Origin: Lachnospiraceae bacterium
GTDB taxonomy: Bacteria > Bacillota > Clostridia > Lachnospirales > Lachnospiraceae
Reading direction: 5' to 3'
Assembly: GCA_014804185.1 (NCBI GenBank)
Contig: JAAVAG010000080.1
Coordinates: 1 to 11,204, forward strand
Length of the DNA: 11,204 nt
Both the position numbers and the translations under genes were made by a program. Shown here piece by piece: positions 1-8,023 of this stretch; the stretch's first letter is position 1, and every line of letters begins with the position of its first letter. The notes beneath the pieces were generated by a model, which saw only the letters and a program-made list of their open reading frames with translations, was not told where the DNA came from and did no database searches.

Positions 1-1031
1 TATGGGGACCTTATGAGATGTATCGGCCCTATGACGAAAAGCGGGAGGAGGGGGAAGCGTATTCTATTCTGACCTCACGGCATCATGAGGATATCCTGCT
101 GCAAAAAGCCGGGCACTGTGATCTGGTGGAAACCCGGGACGGGGAGTGGTATGCGGTGCATCTGTGCGGCAGAGCCTCCGACGATCGGAATCCGGAGGGT
201 GCGGAGCGGTTTGCCGGGGCAAGAAGATATGTGCTCGGCAGAGAGACGGCGATCCAGAAAATGTGCTGGACCGAGGACGGCTGGCCGGTGTTGGCGGAGG
301 GAGGGAATACGCCCAGGGAGACGGTGGAACCGCCCGCATGCGCGGCGGTCTTTGCCGGGCGGGAAGGCTGTATCCGGGAAAATACGGCGTTTATCCGGGA
401 TGATTTTGACGGAAAAGTCCTTCATGCGGATTATCAGTCGCTTCGAATTCCCATGGACGGACATTATCTGTCGCTGACGGTACGGCCGGGATGGCTGCGG
501 ATGTATGGGCGTAGCGGACTTGCCTCGCGGTTTACGCAGTCGTTGATTGCGAGGCGGATGACGGAATATCACATGTATGCGGAGACGTGTCTGGATTTTG
601 AGCCGGAAGTATTTAAGCAGATGGCGGGACTGATTCTGTTGTATGACACGGACAATTATCTGTATTTGCACATCTCTCATGATGAGGATGTGGGAAAATG
701 TGTTACATTATTGAAAGCGGAAAACAGGAAGTATGAATACCTGATGGATTATGTGCCGCTGCTGCCGGGGCGGGATGTGATACTGGCGGTGTCCGTGCAG
801 GGGACAGACGCACAGTTTTTCTATGGATACCAGGGGAAGAAACTGCAGAAAGCCGGGGAATGCGTGGGCGTGGGATTTCTGTCGGACGAGGCATGTCGGG
901 AGGGGTGGTTTACGGGAACCATGATCGGGATATGCTGTCAGGATCTTACGGGATTCGGTCAACACGCGGATTTCGACTGGTTTGAAGTGAATGCGGAAAC
1001 AGAAAAGATAGAGCAAGTGTTTCACACCTGA
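1..1031 (+). CDS. GH43 beta-xylosidase, 3' part (5' end outside the window)
   Basis: Predicted xylan 1,4-beta-xylosidase that trims xylose from xylo-oligosaccharides. The reading frame is open to the left edge (first whole codon at 3, encoding WGPYE), so the ATG at 18 is internal; 342 residues are visible. Visible residues 37-56 (GHCDLVET, then GEWYAVHLCGR) and 79-84 (GRETAI) match the last propeller blade of GH43 xylosidases. From about residue 130 a beta-sandwich C-terminal domain typical of the XynB group follows, with GRSGLASRFTQSLIARR, MAGLILLYDTDNYLYLHIS and a final QDLTGFGQHADFDWFE. The catalytic Asp/Glu residues would be upstream and cannot be checked. About a dozen extra residues (around 58-74) sit between the GR and RRYVLGRE motifs, where homologues are usually shorter. 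No secretion signal can be judged. No strong terminator follows. Family assignment is firm; exact substrate (xyloside or arabinoside) is inferred. Confidence 0.9.
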   Translation, partial: WGPYEMYRPYDEKREEGEAYSILTSRHHEDILLQKAGHCDLVETRDGEWYAVHLCGRASDDRNPEGAERFAGARRYVLGRETAIQKMCWTEDGWPVLAEGGNTPRETVEPPACAAVFAGREGCIRENTAFIRDDFDGKVLHADYQSLRIPMDGHYLSLTVRPGWLRMYGRSGLASRFTQSLIARRMTEYHMYAETCLDFEPEVFKQMAGLILLYDTDNYLYLHISHDEDVGKCVTLLKAENRKYEYLMDYVPLLPGRDVILAVSVQGTDAQFFYGYQGKKLQKAGECVGVGFLSDEACREGWFTGTMIGICCQDLTGFGQHADFDWFEVNAETEKIEQVFHT

Positions 1032-1077
1032 TTTTTGACCACTTACATGCATGCGGCGTCCTCTTGGTCTGAGGATA

Positions 1078-1105
1078 TTTACAGACGCTGGAATATTTGT
1101 ATACT
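1078..1105 (+). promoter_or_regulatory. Candidate sigma-A promoter of the ABC exporter gene
   Basis: TTTACA at 1078-1083 (5 of 6 to TTGACA) lies 16 bp from TATACT at 1100-1105 (5 of 6 to TATAAT). It would give a leader of about 75 nt before the ATG at 1189. It sits in the 157-bp gap after the xylosidase gene, which has no convincing terminator, so read-through from upstream is also possible. Confidence 0.5.
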
Positions 1106-1188
1106 GAAAAAAAGAGGGGTCGGATAAAAAATGCGTGTCCGGTCCGGGAAGCAGTGTACGTCGCAGCGTGCAGACAGGAGAGGCGTAG

Positions 1189-2910
1189 ATGAGTGGGAAA
1201 AAATCAGGAAAGGCTGTGAAGTCATATACCGAAAGATTTTACCGCCGCAACAAGATCAATTTCGTGCTGGCCGTGGTGTCCACGATATGTATGAGCGGAA
1301 TGCAGGTATTGCTTGCAAGCCTGCTGAAAGAATTGATGGACGTGGCTACGGGAGGGAATGTGCAGAATCTGCTTCGGCTGGTGCTGATGACGATAGCGCT
1401 TCTGGCAGCGTTTGGCGCGGCATGGCTGATGGAGAGGCAGTTTAAGAATAACTTTTTGAAAAAGGCAGTAACCGGATACCGGGAAAAAGCCTTTGACACG
1501 ATAGCGGGAAAGAGTATTTCTTCTTTCAACAGGGAAAACACCAGCAATTACATATCCGCGCTGACCAATGACGTGGGTTCCATTGAAGCAAATTATCTGA
1601 CGGGAAACTTCAGTATCCTGAGTCAGATTCTGCAGGCAGCGGGAGCGCTGATACTGATGTTCTGGTACAGCTGGTCCATGACCCTGACGGTGATCGCGCT
1701 CTGTATTCTGCCGATCGGAATATCCATACTGTTCGGCAGCCGGATCGAAAAGCAGGAAAAAGAGGTCAGCGAAAAAAATGCCGGGTTTATGGCCATGGTA
1801 AAGGATCTGCTGACCGGGCTGGGCGTGGTCAAAAGCTTTCAGGCCCAGGACGAGGCGGCGGCTCTGTACCGTGAGAGAAACGCGCAGCTGGAACAGACAA
1901 AGTGCCGGCGCAGGAAGACTTCGGACATGGTCAGCATTCTGTCCTCCCTGTCGGGATTTCTGGTACAGATGGGAGTGTTTATCTACGGCGCTTATCTGAG
2001 TATTCAGGGGCAGATCACGCCGGGTGTGGTTATTGCTTTTGTGCAGATGATGAACTATATTATCACGCCTGTCCAGATGCTGCCCGGGCTGTTTGCCAAC
2101 CGCAGGGCCGCCGTGGCGCTGATGGAGAAAATGGCGGGGTATGAGGATGTGGAAGTGCGGCAGTTGGCAACGGAAACGCTTACGGACATTGGGGACGGTA
2201 TCTTCTTTGACCATGTAAACTTCGCCTATGGAGAGAATGCGGATACGCTGAAAGATGTAAGCGTCCGCTTTGAGGCGGGAAAAAGTTATGCCATTGTGGG
2301 AGGATCCGGATCCGGCAAATCCACTCTGCTGAATCTGATCATGGGAAATTATCCGGATTATAAAGGCAGCATTACCATGGGCGGAAAAGAGATAAACAGC
2401 GTGAATCCGGACAATATATTTGATGTGGTTTCCGTGATCCAGCAGAATGTATTTATTTTTGACGATACTATCCGGCAGAATATATGCATGTTCAAGAAGT
2501 TTGACAGGCAGCAGGTGGATCAGGCCGTGCGTATGGCGGGGCTTGCGCAGCTGATTGAAGAAAAGGGTGAGTCCTATGCCTGCGGAGAGGGCGGATCCTG
2601 TCTGTCAGGCGGCGAAAAGCAGCGGATTTCCATCGCCAGAAGCCTGCTGCGCAGATCGCCGGTGCTGCTGGTGGATGAGGCCACTTCCGCACTGGATGCG
2701 GAGACGGCGGAGGGCGTGATCCGGTCGATTCTGGACATCCATGGACTGACCAGGCTGGTGGTGACGCACAAACTGGACGAGAAGGTGCTGAGCAGATTCG
2801 ACGGGATCGTCGTAATGAAAAACGGCAGAATCGTGGAGCAGGGAAACTTCCGGGAATTGCTGGAAAAGAAACAGTATTTTTATTCTCTGTACATGGTTTC
2901 CAGGGAATGA
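1189..2910 (+). CDS. ABC exporter, fused permease and ATP-binding half-transporter
   Basis: A 573-residue half-transporter of the ABCB/MsbA-like exporter type, expected to dimerise in the cytoplasmic membrane and drive export by ATP hydrolysis. The N-terminal two thirds carries about six membrane segments (roughly residues 23-47, 63-82, 143-162, 165-183, 253-273, 279-300). The ATPase domain is complete: Walker A GGSGSGKST at 371-379, Q-loop Q419, signature LSGGE at 472-476, Walker B LLVDE ending at D496/E497, and H-loop H527. Both ATP sites of a homodimer should therefore be catalytically competent. The start is well fixed: AGGAG at 1176-1180 is 8 nt upstream, and an in-frame TAG directly precedes the ATG. 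There is no adjacent second half-transporter, unlike the common paired arrangement in Firmicutes, so a homodimer is likelier. There is no peptidase C39 domain. The substrate cannot be told from sequence: drug, lipid or peptide are all possible. Confidence 0.93.
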   Translation: MSGKKSGKAVKSYTERFYRRNKINFVLAVVSTICMSGMQVLLASLLKELMDVATGGNVQNLLRLVLMTIALLAAFGAAWLMERQFKNNFLKKAVTGYREKAFDTIAGKSISSFNRENTSNYISALTNDVGSIEANYLTGNFSILSQILQAAGALILMFWYSWSMTLTVIALCILPIGISILFGSRIEKQEKEVSEKNAGFMAMVKDLLTGLGVVKSFQAQDEAAALYRERNAQLEQTKCRRRKTSDMVSILSSLSGFLVQMGVFIYGAYLSIQGQITPGVVIAFVQMMNYIITPVQMLPGLFANRRAAVALMEKMAGYEDVEVRQLATETLTDIGDGIFFDHVNFAYGENADTLKDVSVRFEAGKSYAIVGGSGSGKSTLLNLIMGNYPDYKGSITMGGKEINSVNPDNIFDVVSVIQQNVFIFDDTIRQNICMFKKFDRQQVDQAVRMAGLAQLIEEKGESYACGEGGSCLSGGEKQRISIARSLLRRSPVLLVDEATSALDAETAEGVIRSILDIHGLTRLVVTHKLDEKVLSRFDGIVVMKNGRIVEQGNFRELLEKKQYFYSLYMVSRE

Positions 2911-2935
2911 AAAAAATCTGCCGGTCTCCCAAATA

Positions 2936-2964
2936 TTGACATGGCTCTCCCCGATTGCTAAAAT
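2936..2964 (+). promoter_or_regulatory. Near-consensus extended -10 promoter of the hybrid kinase gene
   Basis: A perfect TTGACA at 2936-2941, a 17-bp spacer and TAAAAT at 2959-2964, with TGC immediately before the -10 (extended -10). Predicted start of transcription is near 2971, giving a short leader of about 28 nt that holds the AGGGAGG ribosome binding site at 2984-2990. This is the strongest promoter-like match in the window. Confidence 0.75.
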
Positions 2965-2998
2965 AAAGACATAGCCAGTTGATAGGGAGGAACCAGAT

Positions 2999-5900
2999 AT
3001 GTACCATTGTTGTTTAAGGTTTTATCTGACAGGCCGTCAGTGCAAAGCGTTTGAAGTGTTCCCCAAAATGTCTCCGCTGGAGCATTTTACACATACATTT
3101 TATCAGAGCGAGGCGGCGGAGGAGAAGTCTGCGTCGGAGGCGGACGTGATATTTGCCAGCCTGGAGGGAATGGATGCGGAAAATATAAGACGCACCATCA
3201 CTGTCTGCGGCGGGAGAGAGGCCAGTTTGATTGTGCTGGCCGGTGCGGATCAGTTTCCGATTCTGTCGGAGGATCTGGAGAAAATCACAGATGTCTGGAT
3301 GCTGCCCATGACGGAGGAAGAGGCCGTCTTCCGCTTTCTGCGGTGGCAGCAGACCTGTAAACTGGAAAAGGATTTCTGGGAGAAGAGCCAGTATCTTGAG
3401 GCCGCCATAAACAGTGTTCCGAACCTGGTCTGGTATAAGGATAAAGAGGGCGTTCACGAGAAAGTAAACGACAGTTTCTGCCAGATAGTTAATAAGACAA
3501 AGCAGCAGGTGGAGGGGCAGAGGCATGCCTATATCTGGGATGTGGAGGAGGACGATCCTGCCTGCATAGAGTCGGAACTGGAGGTTATGCGAAGCAAACA
3601 GACCCATGTGTCCGAGGAAATCATCCATAAAGGGGACAGCGTAAGGACGCTTACCACCTATAAATCACCGCTTTATGATCTGGACGGCAGTGTGATGGGA
3701 ACGGTGGGAGTCGCTATCGATGTGACCCAGGAGCGCACCTATGAGCAGGAGATCGTACAGAAGAAACAGACTCTGGAGGCGATCTTCACTACCATCGACT
3801 GCGGGGTAATGCTCCATTCGCTGGATGGGGCGCAGGTTTACAGTGTCAACAGAGCGGCATTGAATATCCTGGGTTATGAGTCTTTGGAAGAGATGATGAG
3901 CGGAGGATTTGCTATGGTGGCGGAAACTGTCGTGGAGGAAGACAAGAAAAAACTCCGGGACAGGATCAGGACCCTGAAAAAAATCGGAGACACTGTCAGC
4001 GTGGAGTACCGCGTGCGGCATAAAGACGGGAAAGTGCTGCATGTTATGGGAAACGTAAAACTTATGGAGCAAAACGGAGAACCGGTTTATCAGCGTTTTC
4101 TGTTGGACTGCACTGCCCAGAAACAGCAGGAAAAGAAAAAAGAGCAGCATCAGATGGAACTGGTCCGCGCCCTGAGTATAGATTATAATCTGGTCTGCTC
4201 GTTTGACCTTGACACAGGGATGGGCGTACTGGTTCAGGATACGGAACATGTGGTTATGCACGGGTTTTCTGCCAGCGAAGAAATATCGCTGGAGGAGAGC
4301 ATGGAGCATTATATAGAGAATTATGTATACGGAGAGGACCGGGAAATGCTGCGAAAGGCATGTTCCAGGGAGAGACTCAGAAAAGAACTGGAGGAGAAAA
4401 AGCAGTATTATGTCAACTACCGCACGCTCAGGGACGGCAGTATACTGTACTTTCAGATCAAAGTGGTGCGTGCCGGTACATGGAACGAGCGGAAAGGCAT
4501 TGTTCTGGGAATCCGCAGCGTGGATGAAGAGATCCGCAGTGAAATGGAGCAGAAAAGCCTGCTGGAAGACGCGCTTATGCAGGCAAACCATGCAAGCAGG
4601 GCAAAGAGCCTGTTTCTCTCCAATATGTCGCATGATATCCGCACGCCGATGAACGCTATTGTGGGCTTTACCAATCTGGCGGTGGCCCATATAGACAGCA
4701 GAGAGAAAGTGGAGGAGTATCTTAAGAAGATTACGACGTCCAGCAATCATCTTCTGAGTCTGATCAATGATGTGCTGGATATGAGCCACATTGAGAGCGG
4801 AAAACTCCGTCTGGACGAGAAACCGTGCAGCCTCCCGGAGATTCTGCACGGGCTGCGGAATATTCTGCAGGCGGATGTGCAGGCAAAGCAGCTGGAACTG
4901 CAGATCGATACGGTGGATGTGGTGGACGAGGATATCTGCTGTGATAAGCTGCGGCTGAACCAGGTGCTTTTGAATCTGCTCAGCAATTCCGTCAAATATA
5001 CGGGACCGGGCGGGAGCGTCAATATGAGAATTACCGAGAAAAGCGGTGCTCCTGCAGGGTATGCGATCTATGAGTTTTATATCAAAGACACCGGTATCGG
5101 TATGAGCGAGGAATTTGTACAGCATATTTTTGAACCCTTTGAGCGGGAGTCCAATTCCACAATCAGCAGAATCCAGGGAACCGGACTGGGCATGGCCATT
5201 ACAAAAAACATCGTAGATATCATGAAAGGTACCATTGAGGTAAAGAGCAAACAGGGGGTAGGGACGGAATTCACCGTTACTTTTACATTCCCCCTGCATA
5301 CGGCAGCCAGGGAACCGCAGCAGATACCGGAACTGACAGACTGCAGGGCGCTGGTGGTGGACGATGACTTTAACAGCTGTGACAGTGTGTCCTATATGCT
5401 GTCACAGCTGGGAATACGGGCGGAGTGGACGCTTTCGGGAAAGGAGGCCGTGCTGCGCACAAGGCAGGCCGTTTCCAGGGGAGATGGCTATCAGGTATAT
5501 ATTCTGGACTGGCTGCTGCCGGATATGAACGGCGTGGAGGTTGCGCGGAGAATCCGGAAAGAGACGGGAGGGAACGGACCGGTGGTTGTCCTGACCGCAT
5601 ACGACTGGGCTGATATTGAGGATGAGGCCAGAGAAGCCGGCGTTGCCGCATTCTGCAGTAAACCGCTGTTTTTGTCCGAATTGAGAAGCTGCCTGCAGGC
5701 AGTGATAAAATCCGGAGAGGAGGAGGACTCCTCTCCGAGAGAGCCGGTAAAGCGTCATGCGGGAAGAATCCTTCTGGCGGAGGATATGGAATTGAATCAG
5801 GAAATCGCTGTGGCTATTCTGGAGGATGCGGGATTTACCGCGGAAATTGCGGAAAATGGACAGATTGCCGTAGATATGCTTCAGAAATCCCAACCGGGAT

Positions 5901-6136
5901 ATTATCAGGTGATACTCATGGATGTCCAGATGCCGGTGATGAACGGGTATGAGGCGACAAAGATGATCCGCAGTCTGGAAAATAAAGAACTGGCGTCGAT
6001 TCCCATCATTGCAATGACTGCCAATGCGTTTGAGGAAGACCGGCAGGAAGCGCTCAAGTGCGGAATGGACGGTCATATAGCAAAGCCGATTGACATTCAG
6101 AATCTGTTTGAAGCGTTAGAACGGGTACTTGGATAA
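2999..6136 (+). CDS. Soluble multi-PAS hybrid sensor histidine kinase with two receiver domains
   Basis: A 1045-residue phosphorelay kinase with no membrane segment, so it should sense cytoplasmic signals. In order: a receiver-like N-terminal region (about 1-118) with no recognisable acidic pocket; three PAS-like regions (about 130-247, 256-374, 386-510); HisKA with phospho-acceptor H545 in SHDIRTPMNAI; HATPase with N-box N663, G1 box D697 (DTGIG) and G2 box GTGLG at 727-731; a first receiver (about 784-897) with D788-D790, phospho-acceptor D837, T866 and K888; and a second receiver (about 925-1043) with E928/D929, D975, T1007 and K1029. Both receivers keep the acidic, Thr and Lys residues needed for phosphorylation. 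There is no HPt or DNA-binding domain, so a separate HPt protein or regulator must carry the output. The start has AGGGAGG 8 nt upstream. The gene is probably monocistronic, with its own promoter and a strong terminator. The signal is unknown. Confidence 0.93.
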   Translation: MYHCCLRFYLTGRQCKAFEVFPKMSPLEHFTHTFYQSEAAEEKSASEADVIFASLEGMDAENIRRTITVCGGREASLIVLAGADQFPILSEDLEKITDVWMLPMTEEEAVFRFLRWQQTCKLEKDFWEKSQYLEAAINSVPNLVWYKDKEGVHEKVNDSFCQIVNKTKQQVEGQRHAYIWDVEEDDPACIESELEVMRSKQTHVSEEIIHKGDSVRTLTTYKSPLYDLDGSVMGTVGVAIDVTQERTYEQEIVQKKQTLEAIFTTIDCGVMLHSLDGAQVYSVNRAALNILGYESLEEMMSGGFAMVAETVVEEDKKKLRDRIRTLKKIGDTVSVEYRVRHKDGKVLHVMGNVKLMEQNGEPVYQRFLLDCTAQKQQEKKKEQHQMELVRALSIDYNLVCSFDLDTGMGVLVQDTEHVVMHGFSASEEISLEESMEHYIENYVYGEDREMLRKACSRERLRKELEEKKQYYVNYRTLRDGSILYFQIKVVRAGTWNERKGIVLGIRSVDEEIRSEMEQKSLLEDALMQANHASRAKSLFLSNMSHDIRTPMNAIVGFTNLAVAHIDSREKVEEYLKKITTSSNHLLSLINDVLDMSHIESGKLRLDEKPCSLPEILHGLRNILQADVQAKQLELQIDTVDVVDEDICCDKLRLNQVLLNLLSNSVKYTGPGGSVNMRITEKSGAPAGYAIYEFYIKDTGIGMSEEFVQHIFEPFERESNSTISRIQGTGLGMAITKNIVDIMKGTIEVKSKQGVGTEFTVTFTFPLHTAAREPQQIPELTDCRALVVDDDFNSCDSVSYMLSQLGIRAEWTLSGKEAVLRTRQAVSRGDGYQVYILDWLLPDMNGVEVARRIRKETGGNGPVVVLTAYDWADIEDEAREAGVAAFCSKPLFLSELRSCLQAVIKSGEEEDSSPREPVKRHAGRILLAEDMELNQEIAVAILEDAGFTAEIAENGQIAVDMLQKSQPGYYQVILMDVQMPVMNGYEATKMIRSLENKELASIPIIAMTANAFEEDRQEALKCGMDGHIAKPIDIQNLFEALERVLG

Positions 6137-6149
6137 AAAGGGCGTATAC

Positions 6150-6192
6150 AAAACCGGGCGTCTTCTGCATTTGCAGAAGGCGCCCGGTTTTT
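6150..6192 (+). terminator. Rho-independent terminator, probably bidirectional
   Basis: A 15-bp stem (6154-6168 with 6173-6187, one G-U wobble) closes a four-base ATTT loop. It is flanked by AAAA at 6150-6153 and TTTTT at 6188-6192. It lies 13 nt after the kinase stop. Read on the minus strand the AAAA becomes a T-tract just downstream of the chemoreceptor stop at 6204, so one hairpin can end both convergent transcripts. Confidence 0.93.
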
Positions 6193-6203
6193 GCAGGTAA
6201 AGA

Positions 6204-7946
6204 TTAGTCAAGACTTATGCTGCTGATGGATCTGCGTCCGCTGTTGTTTTGGGGAGTGGGTGCTCCCGAATAGTCCTTGCGGAGGGTGAACTGCGCCACA
6301 AGATGCTTCAGCGTGTCTGCCTGTGCGGAGAGTTCATGGCTGGCAGCAGCGCTCTCCTCGGCTGTGGCTGAGTTGGTCTGAACCACATCGGAGATCTGAT
6401 TTACGCCCAGCGTTACCTGCTCGATAGCGCCTGCCTGCTCCTCGGCTGCACCGGCAATCCGGTCTACATTTATGGATGTGGAACGTACAGTTTCCACAAC
6501 TTTTGTCAGGGAGTCGGCTGTGGAACGCGCGATCTGTGTGCCGCGAGATACGGCTTTGATGGAACTTTCGATCAGTTCGGCGGTATTCTTGGAGGCGTCG
6601 GAACTCTTGCCTGCAAGTGCGCGCACTTCATTGGCTACCACAGCAAACCCTTTGCCCGCCGCACCTGCGCGGGATGCCTCCACGGAGGCGTTAAGAGCCA
6701 GTATGTTTGTCTGGAAAGAGATATCCTCGATGGTCTTGATGATTTTACCGATCTCGTTGGAGGTACGGGTGATCTCGTCCATGGCTTCCATCATGGCCTG
6801 CATCTTGCGGTTGCATTCTTCCGCCTCATTGCCGGCAGTACCGGACTGACGCTTTGCCACGATCGCATTTTCAGCGGTTTCCTTGACCTGATAGGAAATA
6901 TTGGAGATGGTGGATGCAAGTTCCTCCACTGCGGACGCCTGTTCTGTGGCGCCCTGCGCCAGTGCCTGCGCACCGTTGGCTACCTGGTCGGAGCCGGAGG
7001 CTACCTGGTCTGCGCTCATGTTGATCTGACCCAGTGTGGAACTTAAGTTGCGATTCAGTTTGCGGATGGACAGCAGCAGAGACTGCAGGCTGCCTACATA
7101 ATTGCTTTCCGCTCTGGTGCGCACGTCGAAGTTGCCGTCCGCCATCTCACCGAGAAGCCTGGAAGCATCGGAAATAACGGATTCCAGGATGAACACCATA
7201 TTTTTGAAAGACTTTGTCAGACTGCCAAGTTCGTCCTTTGATTCGTAGGTGACGGAAATATTGAAATCTCCGTTGACAATTTTTTCCGCGGACTGCTCAA
7301 TCTCACGAAGGGGCCGTGTGATGGCGGCACGCAGGTAGGTGGAAAGGAGCAGGGTGATAATCAGGGCTCCGCCGGCCAGTGCCAGCTGCGCGATTACAAG
7401 CAGCCGCTGCAGTTCCGCAGTGCTCTGGTAATCGTTATCGGCATTTTGAGCGGCGATATTACTGATCTGTATCAGGGTGTTTACGGCTTCATCAAGTAGG
7501 GGCTGATACTCGTCCAGCAGCATTTCCTCGGCAGCTTTCATATCGGTCCATGAAATATCGATGATTTCCTGCTGCATTGCCATGGCCTGCTGGATCTGGA
7601 CCGAAAACGCTTCCAACAGTTTTTCATCCCCTCTGAAATTGGCAAACACGAAGTTGGCATCTTCTTCCAGCGTTGCCAGTTCTTTCTGCAGATCGTTCTG
7701 GTAGCCTGTGCTTTTCTCTTCGTCTTCCTCAATGGTGATAAAGGCAAGGTTCTTTTCAATGGCCTGCAGTCCGCGGCGCATACTCATGGTCTTGTTGGTG
7801 ATCTGATAGCCAACCTCGTAAAATTCCGTGTACTTTTCCGCATTTTCCTGCAGTCCGAAAATGGCGGAGGCAACGGTGGCACAGAACAGAACAATGACAA
7901 TCATAAATGTCACCAGCAATTTTGTTCCGATTTTTAAGTTTTTCAT
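6204..7946 (-). CDS. Methyl-accepting chemotaxis protein (4HB sensor, HAMP, MCP signal)
   Basis: A 580-residue membrane chemoreceptor that should control CheA/CheW. A short basic N-terminus and membrane segment (about 8-31) lead to an extracytoplasmic, helix-rich sensor of about 150 residues (4HB_MCP-like), a second membrane segment (about 182-203), and HAMP (about 204-257, containing RPLREIEQSA and DELGSLTKSF). A second HAMP-like segment follows (about 258-310, GEMADGNFDV). The signalling hairpin has its tip at about 411-445 (NILALNASVEASRAG and GFAVVANEVRALA), closely matching the universal MCP tip. The C-terminus is a polar tail without an NWETF-type CheR-docking pentapeptide. The start at 7946 is chosen over an ATG two codons upstream (7952) because AGGAGG at 7953-7958 abuts the latter with no spacing but lies 6 nt from the former. 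No other chemotaxis gene is visible here, so this is an orphan receptor locus. The ligand is unknown. Confidence 0.94.
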   Translation of the reverse strand: MKNLKIGTKLLVTFMIVIVLFCATVASAIFGLQENAEKYTEFYEVGYQITNKTMSMRRGLQAIEKNLAFITIEEDEEKSTGYQNDLQKELATLEEDANFVFANFRGDEKLLEAFSVQIQQAMAMQQEIIDISWTDMKAAEEMLLDEYQPLLDEAVNTLIQISNIAAQNADNDYQSTAELQRLLVIAQLALAGGALIITLLLSTYLRAAITRPLREIEQSAEKIVNGDFNISVTYESKDELGSLTKSFKNMVFILESVISDASRLLGEMADGNFDVRTRAESNYVGSLQSLLLSIRKLNRNLSSTLGQINMSADQVASGSDQVANGAQALAQGATEQASAVEELASTISNISYQVKETAENAIVAKRQSGTAGNEAEECNRKMQAMMEAMDEITRTSNEIGKIIKTIEDISFQTNILALNASVEASRAGAAGKGFAVVANEVRALAGKSSDASKNTAELIESSIKAVSRGTQIARSTADSLTKVVETVRSTSINVDRIAGAAEEQAGAIEQVTLGVNQISDVVQTNSATAEESAAASHELSAQADTLKHLVAQFTLRKDYSGAPTPQNNSGRRSISSISLD

Positions 7947-8023
7947 TACCATCCTCCTGTTTTAAGTTCTGCATGCGCGCTGGCAATACCGGGCCGCAGG
8001 GCGGCCTCTGATCTGTTTTTCAT
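7946..8023 (-). CDS. Possible 25-codon leader ORF overlapping the chemoreceptor start
   Basis: On the minus strand an ATG at 8023 opens a 25-codon frame beginning MKNRSEAALRPG and ending TAA at 7948-7946. The last A of the stop is the first A of the receptor ATG (TAATG), a geometry typical of translational coupling. It lies wholly inside the predicted transcript leader and contains the GGCCGC hairpin. Against it, no Shine-Dalgarno sequence precedes the ATG, and a frame this short can arise by chance. It resembles no family I recognise. Confidence 0.2.
   Translation of the reverse strand: MKNRSEAALRPGIASAHAELKTGGW
7953..7958 (-). promoter_or_regulatory. Ribosome binding site deciding the chemoreceptor start
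   Basis: A perfect AGGAGG on the minus strand. It directly touches the ATG at 7952 (spacing 0) but is 6 nt from the ATG at 7946, so the second ATG is the realistic start. Confidence 0.85.
7992..8006 (-). other. GC-rich perfect hairpin in the chemoreceptor leader
   Basis: GGCCGC at 7992-7997 and GCGGCC at 8001-8006 form a perfect 6-bp inverted repeat around three bases. In the receptor's predicted leader it lies about 34 nt upstream of the ribosome binding site. It is flanked by GGCAAT (around 8065-8070, minus strand) and ATTGCC (7982-7987), which could pair to enclose it. No T-tract follows closely on either strand, so it does not look like a terminator. Confidence 0.45.

Noticed and set aside
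1016..1036. Possible terminator at the xylosidase stop (GTGT-TTC-ACAC then ATTTTT)
   Set aside because: Only a 4-bp stem, overlapping the coding end, with a mismatch when extended; too weak to call.
1057..1075. TCCTC/GAGGA hairpin in the gap before the ABC exporter
   Set aside because: Five-base arms with a 7-nt loop and no T-tract; likely chance.
1131..1445. 104-codon frame starting upstream of and overlapping the ABC exporter gene
   Set aside because: It overlaps the exporter start in another frame, has no good ribosome binding site, and its product has no recognisable features.
1222..2214. Antisense frame of 330 codons within the ABC exporter
   Set aside because: Shadow of the exporter's membrane domain; His/Gln-rich and without motifs.
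2302..2313. Tandem GGATCC GGATCC in the exporter gene
   Set aside because: It simply encodes the Gly-Ser-Gly-Ser part of Walker A; no repeat biology implied.
3665..5299. Long antisense open frame of 544 codons inside the hybrid kinase gene
   Set aside because: It mirrors the kinase reading frame, has no domain resemblance, is rich in Cys, His and Gln runs typical of shadow frames, and lacks a ribosome binding site. The plus-strand kinase is unambiguous.
7756..7986. 76-codon minus-strand frame with a TTG start overlapping the chemoreceptor 5' end
   Set aside because: Out-of-frame shadow of the receptor N-terminus; the AGGAGG site is better placed for the receptor ATG.
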